From: Rhodospirillales bacterium
GTDB taxonomy: Bacteria > Pseudomonadota > Alphaproteobacteria > Acetobacterales > Acetobacteraceae
Direction of reading: 5' to 3'
DNA length: 64,000 nt
NCBI GenBank assembly: GCA_017304945.1
Contig: JAFKLG010000075.1
Coordinates: forward strand, 1-64,000
Within the stretch, counting starts at the first letter, position 1. Every line of letters begins with the position of its first letter. Positions 25,227-33,365 of the stretch are shown in pieces. A model generated the notes under the pieces. That model did no database searches, was not told where the DNA came from, and saw only the letters and a list, made by a program, of their open reading frames with translations. Position numbers and translations under genes: made by a program.

Positions 25227-26369
25227 TCAGGGACGCTGGTTGCTGAAGATGATCGTGCCGGAGGCCGCGAACATCCCACCCACGCCATGACACACGGAGA
25301 TCTTCGCGTCCGGCACCTGCGCCGGCGAGATGCCGCGCATCTGCCGCACGCTCTCCTGCAGCGCGTACATCCCGTACATGCCCGAGTGCATGTAGGACAG
25401 GCCGCCGCCATTGGTGTTCATCGGCAGCTTGCCGCCGGGGGCCGTGTTGCGCGCCGCGATGAAGGGCGCACCCTCGCCCCGGCCAACGAAGCCCAGGTCC
25501 TCGAGCCCGTAGATCGGCAGATGCGCGAACGCATCGTAGATCATCAGGTGATCGACGTCCTTGTGGGTGATCCCCGCCTCCTTGAACGCGGTCGGGCCGG
25601 CGACACGGAACGCGCGGGAGGAGGTGAAGTCCTCCATCTGGCTCACCATCGGCGTCTCGACGCTCTCGCCGGTGCCCAGGATGTAGACCGGCTTCTGCGG
25701 GAAGTCCTTGGCGCGATCGGCCGAGGTCAGGATCAGCGCGCCGCCGCCATCCGTCACCAGGCAGCACATCAGCAGCCGGAACGGGTAGGCGATCATCCGG
25801 CTGTTCAGCACGTCCTCGGTGGTGATCGGATTGCGGAACGTGGCGCGCGGGTTCATCCCGGCCCATTCGCGCTGCACCACCGCGACCTGGGCGATCTGCT
25901 CCTCGGTCACGCCATAGGTCTTCATGTAGCGCAGCACGGGGATGGTGAAGAGGCTGGGCGGACCCATCGGGCCGAACGGCTGCTCGAACTGGCCGTTCAG
26001 CGACTGCGGATGGATCGAGCGCGGCGGGTTGCCGACGCGCGACTTGCCGCTCTCCCCATGCGTCACCAGGATGGTCTTGGCGAGCCCGGCCTCGATCGCC
26101 GCCGCGGCGTGGCGGACATGGATCATGAAGGAGCAGCCGCCGACCGAGGTGCCGTCCACCCAGGTCGGCGTGATGCCGAGATACTGCGCGAGCTGCACCG
26201 GCGTCTCGACCGCGGTCGCGATGCCGTCGATGTCCTTGGGACCGAGGCCGCAATCGGCCATCGCGTTGAGCGCGGCATCGGCATGCAGCTGGATCTGCGA
26301 CATGTCGGGCACGACGCCCAGCTTGGTGGTCTCGGCGGCGCCGACGACCGCAACGGTGTTGTGGGGCAT
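25227..26369 (-). CDS. Thiolase-fold acyl-CoA protein (SCP2-thiolase/lipid-transfer type), Cys-containing paralog
   Basis: 380 residues of the thiolase superfamily branch that pairs with DUF35 proteins. The nucleophile position is Cys79 in TSVGGCSFMIHV. The C-terminal part keeps ISVCHGVGGMF but lacks the usual second catalytic Cys near the end. Families include acetyl-CoA acetyltransferases and the Ltp2-type retro-aldolases of steroid side-chain degradation, which work as a complex with a DUF35 partner. The partner gene begins upstream on the same strand, leaving only 4 bases between its stop and this ATG. A second, Cys-less pair lies at 28128-29699. The CoA ester acted on is unknown. Confidence 0.85.
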   Translation of the reverse strand: MPHNTVAVVGAAETTKLGVVPDMSQIQLHADAALNAMADCGLGPKDIDGIATAVETPVQLAQYLGITPTWVDGTSVGGCSFMIHVRHAAAAIEAGLAKTILVTHGESGKSRVGNPPRSIHPQSLNGQFEQPFGPMGPPSLFTIPVLRYMKTYGVTEEQIAQVAVVQREWAGMNPRATFRNPITTEDVLNSRMIAYPFRLLMCCLVTDGGGALILTSADRAKDFPQKPVYILGTGESVETPMVSQMEDFTSSRAFRVAGPTAFKEAGITHKDVDHLMIYDAFAHLPIYGLEDLGFVGRGEGAPFIAARNTAPGGKLPMNTNGGGLSYMHSGMYGMYALQESVRQMRGISPAQVPDAKISVCHGVGGMFAASGTIIFSNQRP

Positions 26370-26373
26370 CGGA

Positions 26374-26784
26374 TCAGCCTTTCGCCGGACGGAACAGGGG
26401 CAGGGTGATCGTGTCGGTCTGCGCCTCGAACACGACCTCGACCGGCATGTCGAGCTGCAGCGCCTCGGGCGTCTGCGCGCATTCGACGATGTTGGTCATC
26501 ATGCGCGGCCCTTCCTCGAGCTGCACGACCGCGATCGCATAGGGCGGCTTGAAGCCGGGCACCGGACGATGGTGGATGACGTAGCTGTACAGCACGCCCT
26601 TGCCGCTCGCCTTGAACACGCTGACCTGGCGGGATGCGCAGCCCGGGCAGAACGGACGCGGCGGGAAGTAGACCTTGGCGCAGGCGTCGCAGCGCTGCAG
26701 GCGGAGCTCGCCCGCCTTCGTGCCCTCCCAGAAATGCTGCGTTTCGGGCGTCGGTTGCGGCAGCGCGCGACCTGGCTCTGGCAT
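26374..26784 (-). CDS. DUF35 OB-fold / zinc-ribbon protein, partner of the thiolase-fold enzyme
   Basis: 136 residues. An N-terminal helical segment is followed by a rubredoxin-like zinc ribbon (CDAC ... CPGC, about residues 32-52), then an OB fold (GVLYSYVIHHRPVPGF, PYAIAVVQLEEGPRMMTNIV). DUF35 proteins bind acyl-CoA and hold thiolase-fold partners, as ChsH2 does with Ltp2. GGAGGAAAC lies just before the ATG at 26784. It is the first gene of the two-gene minus-strand unit and is divergent from the Crp/Fnr gene across a 434-base gap that contains an FNR-type box. Confidence 0.88.
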   Translation of the reverse strand: MPEPGRALPQPTPETQHFWEGTKAGELRLQRCDACAKVYFPPRPFCPGCASRQVSVFKASGKGVLYSYVIHHRPVPGFKPPYAIAVVQLEEGPRMMTNIVECAQTPEALQLDMPVEVVFEAQTDTITLPLFRPAKG

Positions 26785-27060
26785 GATGTTTCCTCCGTGA
26801 CTGATCGACGTCGGAGGGATCGCGGCGGCGCCGACCACCTGCCTCGCGGCACCATTCCGTCCGAACCTCGCGCTGGTCTTGGCCAGGGCGCAGAGCGGCG
26901 CGAGGCGATGGATCGGATGCACGTTCCCCCGGCGCGGAACGCTACGCCACCCCCAGCGAGGCGGCAACCGCACGCGGGTCGATGGCGGTCGCTGTGCGGT
27001 CAAAACACAAACGCGTGATACGAAGTTCTCGTTTTTCCGCGCACTTGTTGAGCCTCGGTA

Positions 27061-27074
27061 TTGATCTGCATCAA
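27061..27074. promoter_or_regulatory. Perfect FNR/ANR/DNR-type operator
   Basis: TTGATCTGCATCAA, a perfect match to TTGAT-N4-ATCAA, lies 145 bases before the Crp/Fnr-family gene and about 277 bases before the divergent DUF35-thiolase unit. The stretch 27000-27090 is visibly AT-richer than its surroundings, as expected for a promoter. The rest of 26785-27218 shows no gene. Binding by the adjacent regulator (autoregulation) is inferred. Confidence 0.8.
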
Positions 27075-27218
27075 ACCCATACGCTAATCAGAGCCTCTCG
27101 CCGTTCTACTCGGGCGTAACACCACGCGCGTGCCATCGGCACGAAGCCGAGCGAGCGGCTGGTTTTTGCGGCGGAGGCGCGCGCGGTCGAGCAGCGCAGG
27201 GGGAGGCGAGATCACTCC

Positions 27219-27986
27219 ATGAACGACGAGTTCGGGTCGGATGAAGTCTCTCCAGATGCGGATGACTCGTCTGCACGCACCGCCCGCAGCCTCGATCTGG
27301 CCACGTTGCGCGCGATCGACATCTTCCGCGACCTGCCCATCGCCGTCCTGCACGAACTCGCCGCGATCGGCGAAATCCGTATCGTCCGCGAACAGGAGAT
27401 TCTCTGCCGCCAGGGCGAGCGCGCCGACCGGCTGCATGTCCTGATCGAGGGTCAGATCGCGCTGTCGAACACCGCCCCGAACGGCACCAGCGCGGTGGTG
27501 GAGGTGGTGCGGCCCGGCGGGCATTTCGTGCTTGCGACGGTGCTCGCGAAGCTGCCCTACCTGCTGAACGCCCAGGCCGTCACGCCGTCCCGCGTGGTCG
27601 TGCTGCCGGCTCCGGCGCTGCTCGCCCTCGTGCAGCGCGCGCCCGATCTCGCCGCCGCGCTGATGCGGGCGGAGGCGCAGGATTTCCGCGCGCTCGTGCG
27701 CCAGGTCTGCGACCTGAAGCTGCGCACAACCGCGCAGCGGCTCGGCTGCTACCTGCTCTCCCTCTCCCGCGAGCCGGCCGGCAACACCGCCCACTTCCGG
27801 CTTCCCTTCGACAAGCGGCTGCTCGCCGCGCGGCTCGGGTGCCGGCAGGAGAATCTGTCCCGCGCCTTCGCCGCACTGCGCAGCTTCGGCGTGGAGACGC
27901 ATGGCGCCCGCGTCGTGCTGCACGACATCTCCCGCCTGCGCGATTACGCCGAACCCGACGACCTCGAGGACGGCGAACTCGCCTGA
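27219..27986 (+). CDS. Crp/Fnr-family transcriptional regulator (DNR/FNR-like DNA specificity)
   Basis: 255 residues: a cyclic-nucleotide-binding-like beta-roll (about residues 33-145), a long dimerisation helix, and a C-terminal winged helix. The recognition helix reads CRQENLSRAFAALR. Its E-x-x-S-R matches the residues by which FNR and DNR read TTGAT half-sites, in agreement with the perfect box upstream. The N-terminus is acidic and lacks the Cys cluster that binds the oxygen-sensing 4Fe-4S centre in FNR. A heme/NO-type (DNR) or other signal is therefore more likely than direct oxygen sensing. It sits between two paralogous thiolase/DUF35 units and could control either. Confidence 0.87.
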   Translation: MNDEFGSDEVSPDADDSSARTARSLDLATLRAIDIFRDLPIAVLHELAAIGEIRIVREQEILCRQGERADRLHVLIEGQIALSNTAPNGTSAVVEVVRPGGHFVLATVLAKLPYLLNAQAVTPSRVVVLPAPALLALVQRAPDLAAALMRAEAQDFRALVRQVCDLKLRTTAQRLGCYLLSLSREPAGNTAHFRLPFDKRLLAARLGCRQENLSRAFAALRSFGVETHGARVVLHDISRLRDYAEPDDLEDGELA

Positions 27987-28051
27987 GCGCCCATTCGGCC
28001 CGCGCGGGCGCCGCCCTGCGTTTTCCGCCGGTGGGCGGGTAGCCGAACCTC

Positions 28052-28067
28052 TACTGATCAGTATAAT
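28052..28067 (+). promoter_or_regulatory. Candidate promoter -10 with overlapping palindromic operator
   Basis: A perfect 12-bp palindrome TACTGATCAGTA (28052-28063) runs into a consensus TATAAT (28062-28067), about 60 bases before the thiolase ATG at 28128. No good -35 element is seen at 17 bases, which suggests an activator- or repressor-controlled promoter. The palindrome does not match the FNR box, so it may bind a different regulator. Confidence 0.5.
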
Positions 28068-28127
28068 CGCGCCGCTTGAAACCGGTACCGATCAGGGCCC
28101 CGCAGGGGCACGAGGGGGGAGCGACGC

Positions 28128-29300
28128 ATGAGTTTGAAGGGCAAGGCATACATCATGGGGGCGTGGGAACATCCCACGCGCAAGGCGACCGACAAGTCCG
28201 TCGCCCTCCTCCACGCCGAGTGCGCCAAGGGTGCGCTCGAAGATGCCGGTCTCACCAAGAACGACGTGGACGGGTATTTCTGCGCCGGTGACGCCCCCGG
28301 CGCCCTCGGCCCGCTCTCGATGGTCGACTACCTGAACCTGAAGTGCCGGCACGTCGATTCGACCGATGTCGGCGGCTCCTCCTATCAGGTCGCGGTCGGC
28401 CATGCGCTCGAGGCGATCGCCGCGGGCCGCTGCTCCGTCGCGCTGATCACCCTGGCCGGTCGGCCGCGCAGCGAAGGCATGGCGACCGGCACCGCGCCGC
28501 GCGCCGGCAACCCCACCGCGCCGGACATGCAGTTCGAATACCCGTACGGCCCGACCGTGGTGAACCAGTACGCGATGTGCGCCGCGCGGCACATGTACGA
28601 ATACGGGACGACATCCGAGCAGTTGGCGTGGATCAAGGTGGCGGCGTCGCATCATGCGCAGCACAACCCGCATGCCATGCTGCGCGACGTGGTGACGGTC
28701 GAGGACGTGGTGAACTCGCCGATGGTCGCCTCGCCGCTGCACCGGCTCGACTGCTGCGTCATCTCGGATGGCGGCGGCGCGCTGGTGGTGACCAGCCCCG
28801 AGGTCGCGAAGAGCCTGAAGCGCCCGAAGGTGAAGGTGATCGGCGTCGGTGAGTCGCCCAAGCACCAGATGGGCGGCGAGGTCGACCTGACCTACACCGC
28901 CGCGCGCTGGTCTGGGCCGCCGGCCTGGGAGATGGCGGGGATCAAGCCGTCCGACATCAAATACGCCTCGATCTACGACAGCTTCACGATCACCGTGCTG
29001 ATGCAGCTCGAGGATCTGGGCTTCGCCGAGAAGGGCCAGGGCGGCAAGTTCGTCATGGACGGCAACCTGATTTCGGGCGTCGGCAAGCTGCCGTTCAACA
29101 CCGATGGCGGCGGACTCTGCTCCAACCACCCCGCCAACCGTGGCGGCATCACGAAGATCATCGAGGCGGTACGCCAGTTGCGCGGTGAGGCCAATCCGGC
29201 CGTGCAGGTGAAGAACTGCGACCTCGCCCTCGCACACGGGACCGGCGGCTCGCTGGGCACCCGTCACTGCGGCAGCACCGTCATCCTGGAGCGGGAGTAA
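28128..29300 (+). CDS. Thiolase-fold acyl-CoA protein, paralog lacking the nucleophile Cys
   Basis: 390 residues, paralogous to the product of 25227-26369. At the nucleophile position it reads STDVGGSSYQVAVG, so Ser84 replaces Cys. It keeps LALAHGTGGSLGTRHCGSTV near the C-terminus, including a Cys that the other paralog lacks. Loss of the nucleophile argues against thiolysis and for an Ltp2-like retro-aldolase or a structural role. A strong ribosome-binding site (GGGGGGAG) precedes the ATG. The DUF35 partner starts 6 bases after the stop, so the pair should be co-translated. The substrate is unknown. Confidence 0.87.
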   Translation: MSLKGKAYIMGAWEHPTRKATDKSVALLHAECAKGALEDAGLTKNDVDGYFCAGDAPGALGPLSMVDYLNLKCRHVDSTDVGGSSYQVAVGHALEAIAAGRCSVALITLAGRPRSEGMATGTAPRAGNPTAPDMQFEYPYGPTVVNQYAMCAARHMYEYGTTSEQLAWIKVAASHHAQHNPHAMLRDVVTVEDVVNSPMVASPLHRLDCCVISDGGGALVVTSPEVAKSLKRPKVKVIGVGESPKHQMGGEVDLTYTAARWSGPPAWEMAGIKPSDIKYASIYDSFTITVLMQLEDLGFAEKGQGGKFVMDGNLISGVGKLPFNTDGGGLCSNHPANRGGITKIIEAVRQLRGEANPAVQVKNCDLALAHGTGGSLGTRHCGSTVILERE

Positions 29301-29306
29301 TCACCG

Positions 29307-29699
29307 ATGGCTGACCGCAAGATCCCGTTCATCGGGGCCCCCGAGACCAACCCGGAGACCAAGCCGTTCTTCGACGGCACGGCCGCGGGCAAGTTCCTGA
29401 TCCGCCGCTGCACCGCCTGCAAGAAGGCGCACTGGTATCCGCGCAGCCTGTGCCCGTTCTGCTTCGGCGACTGCGCCTGGGAAGAGGCGTCGGGCGACGG
29501 CACGATCTACTCGGTGAGCGTGATGAAGCGCGCCGAGACGCCGTATGCGATCGCCTATGTGCAGCTCGCCGAAGGTCCGTCGATGCTGACCAACATCTTC
29601 ACCGACAATCTGGACGCCCTGAAGATCGGGCAGAAGGTGAAGGTGAAGCTGGTACCGGCCGAGGGTGGCCCGCCGCTGCCCGTCTTCACGCCGGCCTGA
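29307..29699 (+). CDS. DUF35 OB-fold / zinc-ribbon protein, second copy
   Basis: 130 residues. The zinc ribbon (CTACKKAHWYPRSLCPFC, about residues 35-52) precedes an OB fold (GTIYSVSVMKRAETPYAIAY, EGPSMLTNIF). It is homologous to the protein at 26374-26784 and has the same gene-order relation to its thiolase-fold partner except that here the partner comes first. It likely forms a complex with the product of 28128-29300. The C-terminal Pro-rich end GGPPLPVFTPA parallels LPLFRPAKG in the paralog. Confidence 0.88.
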   Translation: MADRKIPFIGAPETNPETKPFFDGTAAGKFLIRRCTACKKAHWYPRSLCPFCFGDCAWEEASGDGTIYSVSVMKRAETPYAIAYVQLAEGPSMLTNIFTDNLDALKIGQKVKVKLVPAEGGPPLPVFTPA

Positions 29700-29847
29700 C
29701 GATCCGGCGCCAGGCCCCGACGCGCGCGACGCTTTCGGGCCTGGCGGCGCGGCTATCGGATCGGGACGTGCGGTTCCGATCCGAGCTTGCCCGGGGGAGC
29801 CGATGCGGGCTTTCCTGCGCTGTTCGTGATACACGCGCGCGGTCACC

Positions 29848-30249
29848 ATGACCCCGTTCGGTGCGCGATTGCGGGCGCTGCGTGCGGCCCGCGGGATCAC
29901 GTTGAAGCAGCTCGCGGCGGAGCTGCAGGTGTCGTCCGCCTATCTCTCGGCCCTCGAGCACGGCAAGCGCGGCACGCCCAGCGCCGGGCTCGTGCACCAG
30001 GTGAACGAGTTCTTCGGGTTGATCTGGGACGATGCGGAGGATCTGAACCGGCTCGCGCGCCTGTCCAATCCGCGCGTGGTGGTGGACACCGGGGGTCTCA
30101 CGCCGGAACAGACCGCGCTCGCGAACCGGCTGGCGCAGGTGATTCATCGGCTGCCGCCCGAGACGGTGGCGTCCCTGCATGCCACCCTCGACAGCAGCGG
30201 GGCCGGCCCGAAGCCGCGCTTGCGGCGGTTGGCGCGCAAGGGGCCGTAG
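29848..30249 (+). CDS. XRE-family transcriptional regulator
   Basis: 133 residues. An N-terminal Cro/C1-type helix-turn-helix (FGARLRALRAARGITLKQLA, then QVSSAYLSALEHGKRG, residues 4-50) is followed by a helical segment with LTPEQTALANRLAQVIHRLP and a basic tail. The tail may aid DNA binding. There is no metabolite-sensing cupin domain. No ribosome-binding site is visible before the ATG, so the message may be leaderless. The target is unknown. It is 148 bases after the DUF35 gene and converges with the DUF2336 gene. Confidence 0.85.
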   Translation: MTPFGARLRALRAARGITLKQLAAELQVSSAYLSALEHGKRGTPSAGLVHQVNEFFGLIWDDAEDLNRLARLSNPRVVVDTGGLTPEQTALANRLAQVIHRLPPETVASLHATLDSSGAGPKPRLRRLARKGP

Positions 30250-30315
30250 GGCGCGCTGCGGGCCAAGCGCGGGTGCCGACACGCCTTCCCACTCCAACAG
30301 CGCATAGGCCGGTGT

Positions 30316-31425
30316 TCAGGCGGCGAGGCGCAGCATGTCGTCGAGCTTGTCCACCAGATAGTCCAGGTCGGCGGGGTCGAGTGTCTCGAGCTGGCTCAGC
30401 ACACGGGCGATCACGCGGGCGCGGTAGCGCTCCAGGTCGCGCGGTTCGCCGTCGAACCCGGTGCTCTGAACCGTGTCCACGGCGGCGCGGAACACGCCGA
30501 AAAGCCCTGCTGGCAATCCCGCCTGCGCGTACAGCGCCGGCAAGCCCTGGCGGCCGCCATCATGGATCAGCATCTGCGCGTTTGCCGCCGGAACGCCGGC
30601 GAGCACCGCGAGCGACGCCTCGAAGAAGGCGATGTCGCCGGTGCAGATCGCGCGCAGGATCAGCGAGGGCGTGAGCCGCCCGTTGTGGTGCATCTGCTGC
30701 AGGAGCCGGCGGAGATCGGGTTCCGCGGCGCCGCGGCCGAGTTGCAGGATCGCGCGTTCGCGGGCGCGCAGCACGATGTCGGAGGCCACGCGCGGCGTGA
30801 GTTCGTGGCATTCCACGAGGTGCCGGCGGAGCTCGTCCGACACCACCGTCGCGAGCCGCTCCGCCACCGCCACCGGCAGCACGCTGCGGCCGACCATGCC
30901 GCCCATCACCGCGTCGCTCGACGCGAAGCGGTCGACCGCGCGGTTGAGGCTGCGTTCGTTGATCTTCGCGCCCTCATTGCGCATCAGGGTCACGACCGCG
31001 CGCTCGTCGGCGAGGGTGATCAACGCCTCCGCCACCGTCTCGGAGACGTTGCTGCGGCCGGCCACCGCCTGCTGCTTCGCGCTCGACCCGCTGCTGACGA
31101 TCTCGATCAGGTCGTCGTCGCTCAGCACCAGCGACTGCGCCAGGATCGGCAACGCCACTTCTTCGACGTCGCGGGCGAGGCGCAGCGCCACGTCGCGTGG
31201 CAAATGCGCCGACGACTGCAGGCTGCTGGAGAGCGCCGCCCGCACCGTGACCTCCACGTCGCGGGCGAGGAGGCGCAGGATGTCCTGCCCGAGCTGCAGT
31301 TCGGCGGTCGAGAGGCGCGCCTCCGTCAGGTCCTGCGCCAGCTTGCCCACGAGCTCGATCCGCGCCGGCGGCAAGGGGGCAGCCAGGAGGCGATCGACGT
31401 CTTCGCGCGATAGCGAGGGTGGCAT
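30316..31425 (-). CDS. DUF2336 domain protein (HEAT-like helical)
   Basis: 369 residues, nearly all alpha-helical, with HEAT-like repeating stretches such as DVEVTVRAALSSSLQSSAHL and DVEEVALPILAQSLVLSDDDL, typical of DUF2336. The family is largely restricted to alphaproteobacteria and has no established activity. A segment with SSGSSAKQQAVAGRSNVSE (about residues 111-129) matches the conserved core of the family. It is a stand-alone gene transcribed toward the XRE regulator. Confidence 0.85.
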   Translation of the reverse strand: MPPSLSREDVDRLLAAPLPPARIELVGKLAQDLTEARLSTAELQLGQDILRLLARDVEVTVRAALSSSLQSSAHLPRDVALRLARDVEEVALPILAQSLVLSDDDLIEIVSSGSSAKQQAVAGRSNVSETVAEALITLADERAVVTLMRNEGAKINERSLNRAVDRFASSDAVMGGMVGRSVLPVAVAERLATVVSDELRRHLVECHELTPRVASDIVLRARERAILQLGRGAAEPDLRRLLQQMHHNGRLTPSLILRAICTGDIAFFEASLAVLAGVPAANAQMLIHDGGRQGLPALYAQAGLPAGLFGVFRAAVDTVQSTGFDGEPRDLERYRARVIARVLSQLETLDPADLDYLVDKLDDMLRLAA

Positions 31426-31482
31426 GACCGGGGGCCCCAGCGTTCAGTCCCCGCATTGTCGCCGCGAGGACTGAACGAGAGG

Positions 31483-32760
31483 TTAAGGCCGGCCCACCGT
31501 CTCGGTCTGGCGCGGCGCGGCGGTGCGGCGACGCTGGCCGGGGCGCGCCTCCGGCGTGATGCCGAACTTCAGCAGGTAGGGACGGAACTTCTCCGTCTCC
31601 GCCTCGGCGCTCAATCCGTGATCCTCGAAATGGTAGTCGCGCGGCCCATAGCCGCCATTCGGCTTGGCCGCCACGTAGGCCTGGATCCCGGCGGACGCGG
31701 TCTCCGGCAGCGTCATGCCGAAATGCTGGTAGACGCCTTCCACCGTCGCCAGCGGGTCCGACACCAGGTCGAGGTAGTGCACGTGGCAAATCGGTTCCGG
31801 CAGGCCGATATCGTCGCCGGCGGCCATCATGCGGCGCGTGCCGTCCAGCCAGCGGGCGCTCTCCTGCCGTCCGATCTCCAGCGGATCGACTGCGCGGCTG
31901 AACGGGCGCCGCAGCACCTCGGTCAGCTTGGCGACCGACAGCAGCACCTTCACCGGATCCCGATGGACGAAGACGATGCGCGCGTCGGGATACACCTCCC
32001 GGATGGCATTCAGCGCAAACACGTGTTCGGGGCATTTCAGCACCCAGCGGCCGTTCGCCACGAAGCTCTGGTGCTGCAGGTGCTGCAGGAAGCGCTTGTG
32101 GAACCGGAAGGCCGGAAGCTGCCGGCCTTCGTCCGCATCCAGCCAGGCGCGATAGGACGGGATGTCGTAGTTCGTGTCGAAGCGCAGGCTCCGGAACACA
32201 TGCGCGGTGATCTCGCTGCATTCCTGCGGCGAGGTGGCGTCCAGCGGGTGCAGCGCACGGAACTCGGGCGCGAGCCGCTCGAAGCTGCGGAGCTGGCGCT
32301 GCACCTGGGCGGCGCTGCGGGCCGGGCTGGCCTTCGGGTAGGGGAAAATCGTCTGCCATACGAGCGGCGCGCGCGTCGCCGGATCGTGCATCATCAGCCG
32401 GTGCAGGAAGGTCGTGCCGCTGCGCGGCAGGCCGGTGATGAAGATCGGGCGGTCGATCCGCTCATGCTGGATGCCGGGATCGCGCGCCTCGGCCTCCCGC
32501 AGCACCAGCAGGTTGGACAGGAAGCGCGTCACGTCCCAGCGGGTCGCGATGCGGCCGACCACCGTGAGCGCGGATTCGCGCGTGCTCGCCTCGAGGAAGC
32601 GACGGAGCGGGTCGAGGAAGGGTTCGTTACCGAAGTCGGAGAGCCCGGTGCGGTTCTGGGCGTCGGTGAGCAGGGCGGCGGCGTCGAGGGGACGGTTCAA
32701 CAGACCGAACCGGGCGGCAACGTCGTCCACCACCTGCAGAAGGGACGTGGTTACGGACAA
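31483..32760 (-). CDS. Sulfotransferase-family protein
   Basis: 425 residues. The PAPS 5'-phosphosulfate loop FITGLPRSGTTFLHRLMMHD (about residues 103-122) and the 3'-phosphate site IVFVHRDPVKVLLSVAKL are both present, so sulfonate transfer from PAPS is likely. The acceptor is unknown. The N-terminal helical part (about residues 1-90) is typical of large bacterial members of this family. I place the start at TTG 32760, which has GGGAG about 6 bases upstream. Upstream in-frame residues to 32841 look non-coding and contain no ATG. Confidence 0.82.
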   Translation of the reverse strand: MSVTTSLLQVVDDVAARFGLLNRPLDAAALLTDAQNRTGLSDFGNEPFLDPLRRFLEASTRESALTVVGRIATRWDVTRFLSNLLVLREAEARDPGIQHERIDRPIFITGLPRSGTTFLHRLMMHDPATRAPLVWQTIFPYPKASPARSAAQVQRQLRSFERLAPEFRALHPLDATSPQECSEITAHVFRSLRFDTNYDIPSYRAWLDADEGRQLPAFRFHKRFLQHLQHQSFVANGRWVLKCPEHVFALNAIREVYPDARIVFVHRDPVKVLLSVAKLTEVLRRPFSRAVDPLEIGRQESARWLDGTRRMMAAGDDIGLPEPICHVHYLDLVSDPLATVEGVYQHFGMTLPETASAGIQAYVAAKPNGGYGPRDYHFEDHGLSAEAETEKFRPYLLKFGITPEARPGQRRRTAAPRQTETVGRP

Positions 32761-32983
32761 GGCGGGCTCCCTACGGATGGCGCACCCCGTATGTGGGGCC
32801 TGATCGCCGGTGTGGAGTGCGGAAACGCCCGCACAGCACACTGTGATCGCAGTACGGGGCGTCCGACCTCTCCGTATTGCCGGAAAAATGTGTCCCGTTC
32901 ATTGCTGATGCGCTGGTTGGGGCCGGCGTCGTGGCACAGCGGGAGCATCGAATAGGGGAAGAAGCCGCGCCGGATGCGGCGGC

Positions 32984-33280
32984 TCAGGCCGCGATCGGCT
33001 GCACCCGCGCCTCGATCTCCGCGCCGAATTGCGCCGTCGCCACCGCCAGATCGTAAGCAGTCTGCAGTCCAAGCCAGAATTGCGGCGTCGTCCGGAAGTA
33101 ACGCGCCAGGCGCAGCGCCAGATCGGAGGAAATCCGGCCTTGCTCGATCATCAATGGAGCAATGCACGTGACTTCGACGCCCAGCGCCTGGGCCAGCCCG
33201 CCGGCATCGAGCCCTGCGGGAGCCATGTACTCTTCCCGCAATATCTTGCCCGGATGCATCCGACGACCGATGCGCGCCAT
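32984..33280 (-). CDS. higA: HigA-family antitoxin, apparently orphan
   Basis: 98 residues. RRMHPGKILREEYMAPAGLD and the helix-turn-helix ending in SSDLALRLARYFRTTPQFWLGLQTAYDLAVA are the HigA signature. HigA normally neutralises the HigB mRNA interferase encoded just upstream and represses the operon. Only 85 bases separate this start from the next gene (33366), too short for higB, and none is recognised downstream. It may be a solitary regulator, or the toxin has been lost. Confidence 0.87.
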   Translation of the reverse strand: MARIGRRMHPGKILREEYMAPAGLDAGGLAQALGVEVTCIAPLMIEQGRISSDLALRLARYFRTTPQFWLGLQTAYDLAVATAQFGAEIEARVQPIAA

Positions 33281-33365
33281 CGCCCTTACCCCGTTTTCCG
33301 ATGCTGGGATCGTGGCGGTGAGTCATGGCAGCAAGATGGCACGCCTCGCCTCAATGTGAAGGTCG

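Noticed and set aside
32761..32983. Decayed higB toxin next to higA
   Set aside because: Translation of the gap shows no HigB-like segment.
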